The notes beneath the pieces were generated by a model. That model saw only the letters and a list, made by a program, of their open reading frames with translations, did no database searches and was not told where the DNA came from. A stretch of 64,000 bases of DNA from Anaerolineales bacterium (GTDB lineage: Bacteria > Chloroflexota > Anaerolineae > 4572-78 > J111), in assembly GCA_020634935.1 (NCBI GenBank), contig JACKAT010000020.1:1-64000 (forward strand), given 5' to 3'. This document shows, one piece after another, positions 30,814 through 38,869 of this stretch. A program made the translations under genes and the position numbers. Position 1 is the first letter of the stretch. Every line of letters begins with the position of its first letter.

Positions 30814-33546
30814 TTAATCCGCCGCAAACCAACGGCGGATTAATTCGACCTGAAAGGTGTAGCCGCCGTTAACCGGCTCAATTAGCTCGCGCCGCACTAG
30901 ATGGCGCAGTGTAGAGTCCAGATTCTCGTCGCCAAAACGTTCGGCCAGACACTGCCGGTCGATAATCGCTCCTTCGCCGTGGGATGACATAAAGCACAGA
31001 ACGGCCAAACCGTTTTCGTTAACCTGATTACGCTCGATGTCGGCGAAGAAGAAACTACCCCGGTCAAGGGCTTCGGGGACAACAGCTTCCACATCCTCTA
31101 ATCGAGCCAGCCGGCGCACGGCTGGGTCTTGATCATTTTTAAGGGCCACAATTTCGTCACACAACAGTTGGACTAAAAAGGGATGGCCGCGGGTTATGCT
31201 TAAAACACGCTGACTCGCTGCCGGCTCGTAGCGGAGCGGAAAGTCGTTGACCGGGCGCTCGATCAACTGCTGGGCTTCGCTTTCGGTTAGGTAGCTGATG
31301 TGGACTACCTGGACATTAATCAGGTAGCTGGCCCACCGCTGAAACTCATCTTGGGTTTGAGAACTGGTCAGCAGGATTTTGAATTTGGGTCGATGCTGAA
31401 TCAGGTGGCGTAGCATGCTCAATAGATCTGGCCCATCCAGCCGGCCCCGGTCGATAGCGCTTTCAAGGGCTTCAAATTCATCCAGCGTTACCAGCGCTGT
31501 ATGGTCGCCCAGAGCCGCTTCAACTTCATCCAGCCATTCATCAAAACATGTGAAGGGATCAACTTGCAGCCGGGTGCGAGGCAGCGGCGGCAGCGTCAGC
31601 CCCCGCTGGCGCTGAGCCGAGGTAATCATGCCCCGGGCGATGTTGTAGAAAAAGGCCGTGTAATCGTTCGCCTGGGAGGTCGGGCCTTGCAGATCGACAA
31701 ACAAAGGTACGATGGTGCTGGGCAGCAAGCGGCTGAGGTTGTTGAGCAGCGAGGTTTTGCCCATGCGCCGCTGGCCATAGAGCAGCAGCGGCGGGCGCCG
31801 TCGATCGAGCAGGAGTTTCTCGATGCGCGAGCTGATGTTGGTCCGGCCAACAAAAATCTCCTGTTGTTCGGTTAAGGGAATGCCGATGACGTAGGGCGAA
31901 TCAATTTCCTGCCGGGTTTCGACTGTCTCGGTCAGCTGGCGAACGTGATCGGCAATGGTTTGACGCCAGCGGTCGGCGATAGGCCGAAAGCGAACGGCGT
32001 ATGGCTCACTACTGCGGGTCAACTCACGCAGCAGACCATCCAGTCGATCTTCGACCGCACTCAAGGCCAGGCGCTGGTTAAAGGCGCTGGCTTGCTCCAG
32101 GGCAACGCCTACATCCTGGCTGATGCGGCTAAAACTGCGGAGTAGGGCGCTGGCCGGCCCGGCCAGTTCTCCCGCGCCTAACCGAGCGTGAGCCTGACTG
32201 ATGGCTTCAACACTGGTACATTCTGCCAGGCCGCGAGCATCGAGTTCGATTTGGGCCGATTGGGCCGCCCAGCGCTGGCGAGTGGTAGCCAGATAGTCCA
32301 TCGCCGCGCGGCCCTCAACCGGGTGACGATCCATAACCAACAGTAAATGCTCATCCAACCCAACAATATGGAGCGGTTGATGTTCGTCCCAAAAGGCGGA
32401 ATGCCAGCGTAAATAGCTTAAAGATTTATTTTTGCTGTGGACATCACGGCGATAAAGCAGATAGTTCCAACCCAGCAAAAAGGGGTAAAGCAGAATCGGT
32501 CCCCACAGCGGAAAGCTAAGGCCGGCCACAATGCTGGAGAGATGCGGCAGGACCATCGGCCACATGTTAACATTGAAATCAACTCCGGCTCGCATCAGCC
32601 AGCCGGTGCCGCCGCCTAAGGCGCTGGCGGTAACGCCGCTCCAGGGTCCGGCCAGTGAGCGGGCTACAATAAAAGTGGGCAAGACCATCGCGAAAAACAT
32701 GATAACCTGAATGATTGTCATGGCGATCTCGGTATTAAAGGTAAAGGCCAGACTCAGGCTCAGGACAATCGGAATGCCTACGGCAAAGCCTGCCCGAAAG
32801 CCTCGCCACCAGCCCACGGCAATCACCGTTGTAGCGAATACTAAAGCACAGATGAGCGAGTACGAAGCTTCAGGCTTGATTAAACTGCCGGCTACGACCA
32901 GCATCAAACAAGCCAGCCCAATACCGATAGCCACAGCTATCGACTGCCGAATAAATGAGACTTCTTCCCGCTCCACTACGCTGCTTGAAACCCGCCCCAC
33001 CAGACCGCCGGCCAGCCCAATTAACAGGCCGAAGCCAATGCTGAGCATAATTGCCTCTGACGGCACAGTTGGGTTACTTTGCAATGAGTCGTTGATCTGC
33101 TGGGCTAGACCGGCGGTAACCAAACCACTGCCAATACCAATCGCAATAACTGAAGCGGCGCTCACCGCTGTCCCCACGATCAGGCTGCCAGCCAGGCCCG
33201 CCAGAATCCCGATCATCAGACTAATACCCATGCCTAACATAATATGCGGAGCCGATTGGCCTACGATCCAACTGATGATGCCGGTCAGAATACTGGCGAC
33301 CAGCGGAAGGATCATAAAGCAGATCAGCAGTAGTCGCTGCAGACTGCGGTTGCGCCACTGATGGGGGGTAAGGTCAGTGATGGCAAAGTTGGGGTCGAGG
33401 GTGGGGTCGATCTGGTGGAGATGATGCCGCCAGGCCGTAGGGTGAAAGTAGAGCCAAAAAACAAGCTGAAGACTGCCCAGAAATAAATTGTTAAGGGGTT
33501 TGGGAGCATCAGTATAAAATTGAATAAGCTTTTCGGATGATGTCAT
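30814..33546 (-). CDS. Multi-spanning membrane protein with C-terminal STAND-like AAA ATPase
   Basis: A 910-aa fusion with no assigned family. Residues 1-65 are soluble. About eight to nine membrane helices follow (about residues 70-370), several very Gly-rich (LMIGILAGLAGSLIVGTAVS). A coiled region (about 380-560) leads to the ATPase: FVGRTNISSRIE, Walker A YGQRRMGKTSLL with K597, Walker B LVTLDEFEAL and sensor-like KILLTSSQTQDEF. It ends in a winged helix (VLCFMSSHGEGAIID and RHLVRRELIEPV). STAND-type ATPases of this build act as signal-responsive switches. Here the membrane module may sense a membrane event (inference). The ATG follows GGAGAG. It diverges from the DUF5995 gene. Confidence 0.83.
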   Translation of the reverse strand: MTSSEKLIQFYTDAPKPLNNLFLGSLQLVFWLYFHPTAWRHHLHQIDPTLDPNFAITDLTPHQWRNRSLQRLLLICFMILPLVASILTGIISWIVGQSAPHIMLGMGISLMIGILAGLAGSLIVGTAVSAASVIAIGIGSGLVTAGLAQQINDSLQSNPTVPSEAIMLSIGFGLLIGLAGGLVGRVSSSVVEREEVSFIRQSIAVAIGIGLACLMLVVAGSLIKPEASYSLICALVFATTVIAVGWWRGFRAGFAVGIPIVLSLSLAFTFNTEIAMTIIQVIMFFAMVLPTFIVARSLAGPWSGVTASALGGGTGWLMRAGVDFNVNMWPMVLPHLSSIVAGLSFPLWGPILLYPFLLGWNYLLYRRDVHSKNKSLSYLRWHSAFWDEHQPLHIVGLDEHLLLVMDRHPVEGRAAMDYLATTRQRWAAQSAQIELDARGLAECTSVEAISQAHARLGAGELAGPASALLRSFSRISQDVGVALEQASAFNQRLALSAVEDRLDGLLRELTRSSEPYAVRFRPIADRWRQTIADHVRQLTETVETRQEIDSPYVIGIPLTEQQEIFVGRTNISSRIEKLLLDRRRPPLLLYGQRRMGKTSLLNNLSRLLPSTIVPLFVDLQGPTSQANDYTAFFYNIARGMITSAQRQRGLTLPPLPRTRLQVDPFTCFDEWLDEVEAALGDHTALVTLDEFEALESAIDRGRLDGPDLLSMLRHLIQHRPKFKILLTSSQTQDEFQRWASYLINVQVVHISYLTESEAQQLIERPVNDFPLRYEPAASQRVLSITRGHPFLVQLLCDEIVALKNDQDPAVRRLARLEDVEAVVPEALDRGSFFFADIERNQVNENGLAVLCFMSSHGEGAIIDRQCLAERFGDENLDSTLRHLVRRELIEPVNGGYTFQVELIRRWFAAD

Positions 33547-33574
33547 CTTTTCTCTCCTACAAAGAACTAGCCCT

Positions 33575-33605
33575 ATTATATGCGGCCTTCGCTCCGAGAA
33601 TTCGG
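33575..33605 (-). promoter_or_regulatory. Promoter region of the membrane ATPase gene, with palindrome CCGAGAATTCGG
   Basis: On the minus strand, TATAAT lies at 33575-33580. The position of a -35 box, 17 bp away, is occupied by the palindrome CCGAGAATTCGG (33594-33605) instead of a recognisable hexamer. This suggests control by an activator or repressor. A similar CCGAATTT...AAATTCGG dyad is at 36841-36863. Confidence 0.45.
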
Positions 33606-33752
33606 CGTACCTCCGATGGTTAAATCTCTCTCTTCGGAGTCATTTTGCGATAAGCTTAGCTTTAGGTCTGCCAAATCTACCATTGGCGACAAGACCTATG
33701 ATTAAAGCCACTTTGTTGTGAAATAATAAAATCGAGATGAGGGAGTATGACT

Positions 33753-34685
33753 ATGATGACCGAAGGTAGAACAGTTACAAAACATCTAACCGGTATTGTC
33801 GAGGCTGATCAGGGCTTGCTCATTGTTTTTGACGAGGTCTACAATGATGTCACCGATAGTATCATCAACATGATTAATGAGGGCAAGTTTGACAACCCGG
33901 AAGCGATGATCTGGGTCATTGAGGAGTTTGATCGCTACTATCGGGAGGCCAAACAAGCTTACTTTGAGCCTCAAGGTCAAGTTTTAGCCCCGGTGTGGGC
34001 CAAAGTATTTGAGTTGATCGGGGCGGGCAAACCGGCCTCACGGCAAGTTTGGCGAGTGAGTGTATTAGAGGCCTTGGTATTACCGATCATTGTCCATATG
34101 GTCCATGATTTGCCGTTGGCCGTGGCCAATAATTTGATTACTCAGCCTAAAGCGCTTCAGACAAACTTGCAGGATTATGACCGCATCAATAAACAGCTGT
34201 GGGTTGGCCTGAACGATGTACAAAGCCGAGTTCTGGCCAAATACAGCCCGGCCCTGATTGTTTTGAGTAAAATCTGCGGCGATATGGACGAGTTGATCCT
34301 GTACCACTTGATCAAACTGCTGCGGGGCGCAACCTGGTACGATGCCATTCGCTTGTTCGATATCCGGCGAAAGGAAGTCGAACTGGGGCGGGCGATCAAA
34401 ACTGTGCTCACCGGTGATCCGCTGGACAAGCGGATTAAGCACTACACTGGCCAGTTAGACCAAGCTTCTAAGCGATACCGGGAGGTAAGGTCGAGTATCG
34501 AAATACGCACCAACTATTACCTGGATTTTGTCCAAAATCCGCCCTGGCTCTTTTTGATTGTTAAATTGATTTTCTTGAGCTTGCGTCTTTGCGATGGCCT
34601 CTTCCTGACGCTGGCCGATCTACTGAATCGCCCGTCGCCATCACCCCATTTGGCCGAGGTTCACCAGTCGGAACTGGTTTTCTAA
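33753..34685 (+). CDS. DUF5995 family protein
   Basis: A 310-aa protein that probably belongs to DUF5995: a soluble alpha-helical family with a conserved VHMVHDLPLAVA motif (compare the family's NAHINHDLPLAL) near residue 120 and PEAMIWVIEEFDRYYREA in the first part. The His-Asp pair could be part of a metal or catalytic site, but the reaction is unknown. The C-terminal WLFLIVKLIFLSLRLCDGLF is hydrophobic and may contact the membrane. The ATG at 33753 has GAGGGAG at a good distance; an ATG six bases earlier is too close to it. It is divergent from the membrane ATPase gene. A strong terminator follows. Confidence 0.75.
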   Translation: MMTEGRTVTKHLTGIVEADQGLLIVFDEVYNDVTDSIINMINEGKFDNPEAMIWVIEEFDRYYREAKQAYFEPQGQVLAPVWAKVFELIGAGKPASRQVWRVSVLEALVLPIIVHMVHDLPLAVANNLITQPKALQTNLQDYDRINKQLWVGLNDVQSRVLAKYSPALIVLSKICGDMDELILYHLIKLLRGATWYDAIRLFDIRRKEVELGRAIKTVLTGDPLDKRIKHYTGQLDQASKRYREVRSSIEIRTNYYLDFVQNPPWLFLIVKLIFLSLRLCDGLFLTLADLLNRPSPSPHLAEVHQSELVF

Positions 34686-34718
34686 TGGCGTTATGAGTTT
34701 AGTGAGTTTTCAGATCGA

Positions 34719-34752
34719 CCAAAGGCCCGTTTTGCCTTAAACGGGCCTTTGG
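34719..34752 (+). terminator. Hairpin terminator after the DUF5995 gene
   Basis: CCAAAGGCCCGTTT and its perfect 14-bp complement with a TGCCTT loop. The T-tract after it is absent, but position and stem strength fit a transcript end. Confidence 0.65.
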
Positions 34753-34816
34753 CCTTGAATCCACAGGAACAATCAATCGTGAATACCGAAATTTTTACGA
34801 ATTTTATGGTTTATTT

Positions 34817-34948
34817 GTAGAGGTCAACGACATACTGCAAAAAACAGACAACAACGGATTGACGAAAGGAGCGGATTTTACTTGTCTTATCTGTTTATTT
34901 CCACAATCCGTTGTTGTTTGATCGGTGCAACATCAGTTTGACCCCTAC
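34817..34948. mobile_element. GTAGAGGTCAA-ended palindromic element flanked by a 16-bp direct repeat
   Basis: The outer ends GTAGAGGTCAA / TTGACCCCTAC and inner arms GACAACAACGGATTG / CAATCCGTTGTTGTT are inverted complements. AATTTTATGGTTTATT occurs just before the left end and again just after the right end. There is no coding capacity. The long direct repeat may be a target duplication or two copies of another repeat. Confidence 0.7.
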
Positions 34949-35084
34949 AATTTTATGGTTTATTCGAGTTAATTCGGGCCATTCGTGGCTCAAAATACCT
35001 TTTCCATCATCCAGAGCAGGGCTTATCAGCTATTGATAACTCCCTAACTTCACAAACTCTATAAACTCCTCTGAAAATGGGTCT

Positions 35085-35156
35085 GTAGGACAAACTTAAG
35101 TTTGTCCTACGGAATTTTCATTGTCGTTGCTGTACCGAGGTTCTGTCGCACTCTCT
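35085..35156. repeat. GTAGGACAAACTT palindrome element, copy 2
   Basis: The reverse complement closely matches 12541-12613: the perfect 26-bp palindrome (35085-35110), GAATTTTCATTGTCGTTGCT and AGGTTCTGTCGCACTCTCTT. The orientation is opposite to copy 1. Confidence 0.85.
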
Positions 35157-35168
35157 TATCTAACTCAA

Positions 35169-35298
35169 GTTGCTACCCTGCCAGACCTTTAGGGTTTCGA
35201 CCCTAATTTCGACAAGAAGTAGCGCTAAATATCCAAATTCTGGTCGGGCAAAGGCGATTTCGGAAACCCTAAAGGTCTATTCCGGGTAAGGTGGCAAC
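35169..35298. mobile_element. GTTGCTACCC-ended inverted-repeat element (130 bp)
   Basis: The ends GTTGCTACCC / GGTAAGGTGGCAAC and inner arms AGACCTTTAGGGTTT / AAACCCTAAAGGTCT (15 bp, perfect) are complementary. It ends 6 bp before the 3' end of the HTH-AAA gene, so it may act as a bidirectional transcript end. Confidence 0.75.
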
Positions 35299-35303
35299 TT
35301 CAG

Positions 35304-36467
35304 TTATCTAAACAAATACCGGTAAGGCTCTATCTGGCGCAGCCCTTCCCGCTGCCAAGTGTCATCCGTTTCACCGTCTTCCAAAGCCGATAGGCGAGCG
35401 TGACACAGAATTTGCAGCAGGTAGGGCCAGCAGCCGCTTTGACCTAAGATCCATCGAATGTCGGGTTCGCTGAATGGCCGAGGGGAACAGGCGATCAAGC
35501 TGCGGGCTTCATCCTCGTTAAATGGGCCGAGTTTAAAGGTATGCCCAAAGATATTGAAAAACGGCGAAGGTTTGCCCTCCTGGTAAGCCAGTAGGGCCGG
35601 CGACTCATGGGCGGTCAAGACAAAGGCCAAGTTACCGCCGGTTGAGTGGCTCACTAACGAGCGCAGGCTGCCCCAAAATTGCAAATCTAACTCCGGCGAG
35701 GTCAACGCCGCCCCTATTTCATCCATCATAATGATCGTCGGAGTTTTTAAGTTCAGGCTGACCACATCCATAAAATTTTCCAGGGTATTTTGATCAGGAA
35801 TCGGTAAATCGAGACTGGCCAAGAGATAGCCTAACAGCCGTTCGCGGTGGCACATGCGAGCATCTTGAAAATCGACAAAAACCCAGCGATACTGTTCGGG
35901 GTGGGCCAGCCAATTGATGCGCTGGTTCGGCCGCAGCAGCGATGGCTCAACGGTAGTAATGGTTCTCAAATAGTGTAGCAGCGAGGTTTTGCCGCTGCGT
36001 TTGTGCCCAATAATCGCCACATTTTGCAGCGGCATTCGCTGCAACACTTTGAAGATGCGCCGAATTTCGTAATTGCGACCAAAAAAGTAATGAGCTTCGC
36101 AGATCGGCGGCCCTACGATAAAGGGGCTAAAATCGTTGGCTGGCCGCCCGTTATGAATTGGGGATTGGCCAAAAAGTTCATCGCAAACCTGATGAGGATA
36201 AGGATGGTCGGCGCTGCTGAGAAATTTTTCGAGCCAATCTCGTTCCAAACCGGCTCGTCTAACAATCTCATACCCCAGCTTTTCGACATCGGTCAGATTA
36301 GGGGGAACATGACCTTTACGCCAATACTCAATCGAGGATCCCCCTTCCCGGCCTAAAAAGTACCCCAACTCATCCTGCACAATCTGGATGGTCTTTGACT
36401 CTCGCAGCCGGATAAGATGTACCCCCTCAGTCAATAAACTGGCGAATATCTCTTCCAACCTTGGCAT
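35304..36467 (-). CDS. HTH-AAA ATPase (STAND-like)
   Basis: A 387-aa soluble protein. The first 85 residues form a helix-turn-helix-like domain (SKTIQIVQDELGYFLGREGG, then YWRKGHVPP and DVEKLGYEIVRRAGLERDW) that recurs at the N-terminus of AAA proteins in Chloroflexota. The ATPase has YFFGRNYEIRRIFKVL, Walker A IGHKRSGKTSLL (residues 154-161), Walker B IIMMDEIGAAL, and SLVSHSTGGNLAFVLTAHES, with GCWPYLLQILCHA near the C-terminus. It lacks a large C-terminal repeat sensor, so it is shorter than classical STAND proteins. The ATG at 36467 follows GGGAGGACACC. A role in signal transduction or phage conflict is conceivable (inference). Confidence 0.82.
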   Translation of the reverse strand: MPRLEEIFASLLTEGVHLIRLRESKTIQIVQDELGYFLGREGGSSIEYWRKGHVPPNLTDVEKLGYEIVRRAGLERDWLEKFLSSADHPYPHQVCDELFGQSPIHNGRPANDFSPFIVGPPICEAHYFFGRNYEIRRIFKVLQRMPLQNVAIIGHKRSGKTSLLHYLRTITTVEPSLLRPNQRINWLAHPEQYRWVFVDFQDARMCHRERLLGYLLASLDLPIPDQNTLENFMDVVSLNLKTPTIIMMDEIGAALTSPELDLQFWGSLRSLVSHSTGGNLAFVLTAHESPALLAYQEGKPSPFFNIFGHTFKLGPFNEDEARSLIACSPRPFSEPDIRWILGQSGCWPYLLQILCHARLSALEDGETDDTWQREGLRQIEPYRYLFR

Positions 36468-36950
36468 GGTGTCCTCCCTACAACTTGACATGCAGCTTTC
36501 TTAAAGGAGCTGACCTGGCGGCTGTCCCGTAGAATCTTAAATATATACTCCTATTACTTGGAAAAATATAGGTTGATCCGGAAATCCGGATTTGATCTCC
36601 AGAGCTCAGCTACAACGCTGCCCAGGTTAAGCCATCAAATGGTGATGATTTGTTAATTCGATCAACGAGGATGAGATGAAAATTCAGTCTTTGAGTGGTC
36701 TGAGACGGTTATAAAAAGTTAGAAATCCATTTTAATCATATCATAAATCTGTTAATAAGTCTGTGCTTTAAATCACACTCTTTAACGCCAGGCCTAGGTA
36801 AAAAGCCCTATTTGTATAGTAGCTTGAAGCCGCCCTCTTTCCGAATTTTCGAAGTAAATTCGGCTTAATACTTCCACTCCTCGGAAACTAACTTTGTTAT
36901 TATAACCCCAAGGTAAAAATTAAGCCTATTAGCGTTGAGGAAGGCTAACA
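36468..36950. other. Divergent intergenic region with a CCGAATTT dyad
   Basis: This 480-bp A/T-rich region separates the HTH-AAA gene (minus) from the small membrane protein and SARP genes (plus). The only clear structure is CCGAATTT-ttcgaag-type spacer-AAATTCGG (36841-36863). GAGGAAGG precedes the 36951 ATG. No small gene was recognised. Confidence 0.5.
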
Positions 36951-37265
36951 ATGAGTTTATCAAAACGAATGGTTGATGTGAACGAACCCAACCTCACCCT
37001 GGCCGAATTACAGTGGTCACTTGAGCGGCTGCGAGATAAAAGCGCCACGCCAGATCAATCGGTTTCGAACGCCTTGCACAAAGACGTTTGGATCTACCGC
37101 ATCGTTGTTATAACCCTTGGTCTGGCTGTTCTCATCTCATTGGTAGGGGCCTTAGTTTTGGCCTTGTATGGAAAAGGACAAAGTTCCGAAGCAATCGTGG
37201 CGATCGGTTCAGCGGCTGTCGGCGCTATGGCCGGGCTGCTGGTTCCATCTCCACGTGATAAATAG
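36951..37265 (+). CDS. Small two-helix membrane protein
   Basis: A 104-aa protein. The N-terminal 50 residues are soluble and helical (LTLAELQWSLERLRDKSATP). Two hydrophobic helices follow (IYRIVVITLGLAVLISLVGA and SEAIVAIGSAAVGAMAGLLV) with a short basic end PSPRDK. No family is recognised. The ribosome-binding site is GAGGAAGG. It is 16 bp upstream of the SARP regulator and presumably co-transcribed, so it may anchor or modulate that regulator (inference). Confidence 0.75.
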   Translation: MSLSKRMVDVNEPNLTLAELQWSLERLRDKSATPDQSVSNALHKDVWIYRIVVITLGLAVLISLVGALVLALYGKGQSSEAIVAIGSAAVGAMAGLLVPSPRDK

Positions 37266-37281
37266 AAAGGTGAGTATTACA

Positions 37282-38511
37282 ATGAATGTTAGCAATTACA
37301 ATCATAGTAACAAACTTTCGAACATCAATCCTAATCAACCCTGCTTTACCCTGGCGAAATCTTTCGAACACACTGCCGACCCCCCATTAGCTACCTCAGA
37401 AAATGGTTTAGAATGGAAGCAGGTCTGGTCTATCATCCATCGATTTCTGGAAAACGGGCAGTACCAGCAAGTGACCGGACTGCTCAAGAAAGCGCAAAAC
37501 CAACCGGAAAAGGCCGGCTTCGATGCCGAGATTTTGCTGGTAGCTGAACACCTGTGCCGTTTGTGCCAGCAGTATCAGACGGACGTAGATCGCTACCGTC
37601 AGGCGGCAGACAATGCCGGCCAGTTGGAAAGCGAACTACGCCAGCGGCTCCAATTTATGCTTGGCCGGACCGAAACCGTATCGGTTCAGGAAACAAAGCC
37701 GGCCAAGCGGCCTCGTCTCGATTTCAAAATTTACTGTTTCGGCCGGTTTCAGATATTTCACAATGATCAGAGCATCTCAGAGTGGACCAGCTTGAAAGCG
37801 CGTTCTGTCCTTCGATACCTGGCTGCCCACTACGGCCAGCCGGTCTCCAAAGAAACGTTAATGGATATATTTTGGCCCGATGCTCCCTTTGAAGCCGCCC
37901 GCCGCAACCTGCACCAGGCTATCTACTGCTTGCGCCATACGTTACGTCGCGAAGACCCGGCTCTGTCTCCCATCCTCTTCGAGAATGATTGCTACCTGCT
38001 CAATCCGGCTTTGAACATTTGGGTTGACTATGTGGAATTCAAAGAACGAGTCGAGACCGGTCGAGTCCTGGAGCAAGCTGGCCGGCAGACCGAAGCCGCC
38101 GCCGTTTACACCCTGGCCGAACGACTCTACGCCGGCGATTTTCTGGCCGATGATCTATTTGAAGAGTGGGCCTACGTTCAACGCGAACATCTGCGCAGTC
38201 TTTATCTCGATTTGACCAGCCGCTTGAGCGACTATTATCTGACCCAGCAAGACTATTCGAAACTGATCCACCTGGGCCAAAAAGTACTGCGTCACGATAG
38301 CTGCTATGAAGATGCCCACCGCTGGCTGATGTGGGGTTATCTGGCGCGCGGCCAACGCCAACTGGCCTTGCGGCAATATTTTCAATGTGTTGAAACGCTG
38401 CAATCGGAGTTGGATGTTACCCCTTCACCGGAAACGCAGGCTCTCTACCGGCAAATTGCCGAGGGACACGACAGCCTGGTGCTGGCTGGACTGGAAGCCT
38501 CGGTTTTGTGA
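37282..38511 (+). CDS. SARP-like transcriptional regulator with BTAD domain
   Basis: A 409-aa DNA-binding regulator. Residues about 150-235 form a winged-helix OmpR-type domain (IYCFGRFQIFHNDQSI, then LKARSVLRYLAAHYGQPVSK, LMDIFWPDAPFEAARRNLHQ). Residues about 240-400 are the all-helical bacterial transcriptional activation domain (TLAERLYAGDFLADDLFEEW, LRSLYLDLTSRLSDYYL). The N-terminal 140 residues are helical with a HRFLENGQYQQVTGLLKKAQ motif and no known domain. The start ATG has AAAGGTGA upstream; an earlier in-frame start at 37168 lies inside the previous gene. Targets are unknown. A hairpin terminator follows. Confidence 0.88.
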   Translation: MNVSNYNHSNKLSNINPNQPCFTLAKSFEHTADPPLATSENGLEWKQVWSIIHRFLENGQYQQVTGLLKKAQNQPEKAGFDAEILLVAEHLCRLCQQYQTDVDRYRQAADNAGQLESELRQRLQFMLGRTETVSVQETKPAKRPRLDFKIYCFGRFQIFHNDQSISEWTSLKARSVLRYLAAHYGQPVSKETLMDIFWPDAPFEAARRNLHQAIYCLRHTLRREDPALSPILFENDCYLLNPALNIWVDYVEFKERVETGRVLEQAGRQTEAAAVYTLAERLYAGDFLADDLFEEWAYVQREHLRSLYLDLTSRLSDYYLTQQDYSKLIHLGQKVLRHDSCYEDAHRWLMWGYLARGQRQLALRQYFQCVETLQSELDVTPSPETQALYRQIAEGHDSLVLAGLEASVL

Positions 38512-38617
38512 GGCAAGATTGAGTTTTGGTTGAGCCGCCGGGGGTAAAATACCCCTAGCGTTCACATATAAATCCTCCCAAATCCCCTATAAATCCTCGC
38601 TTTTACCAATCTCTAGC

Positions 38618-38657
38618 CAATGGCCCGCCCCCACCCGGTCGGGCCATTTTCTTTTAG
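38618..38657 (+). terminator. Intrinsic terminator after the SARP gene
   Basis: AATGGCCCG and CGGGCCATT form a 9-bp stem with a loop of about ten bases, followed by TTCTTTT. It closes the small membrane protein-SARP operon. Confidence 0.7.
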
Positions 38658-38658
38658 T

Positions 38659-38807
38659 GTAAGCGTTCAGCTATCAGCCTTCAGCAATCAGCTTTAACAA
38701 CAACAACAACAATAATGATGACGTTTGGGCCATCATAACCAGCTTCTGTAACTAAATATTTGCCGGAATAAGCAAAAAGCTGATAGCTGATAGGACTGAA
38801 CGCTTAC
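38659..38807. repeat. TCAGCTATCAGC inverted-repeat element, copy 2
   Basis: The ends GTAAGCGTTCAGCTATCAGC and GCTGATAGCTGAT / ACTGAACGCTTAC are complementary. The interior AAATATTTGCCGGAATAAGC matches copy 1. It lies in the leader of the first glycosyltransferase gene. Confidence 0.8.
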
Positions 38808-38869
38808 CTTTTAGTTTTGGAATTATGGCCCTTTGCCAGTGGCTGGGTGGCGTGGTAAGATAGTTAGTA

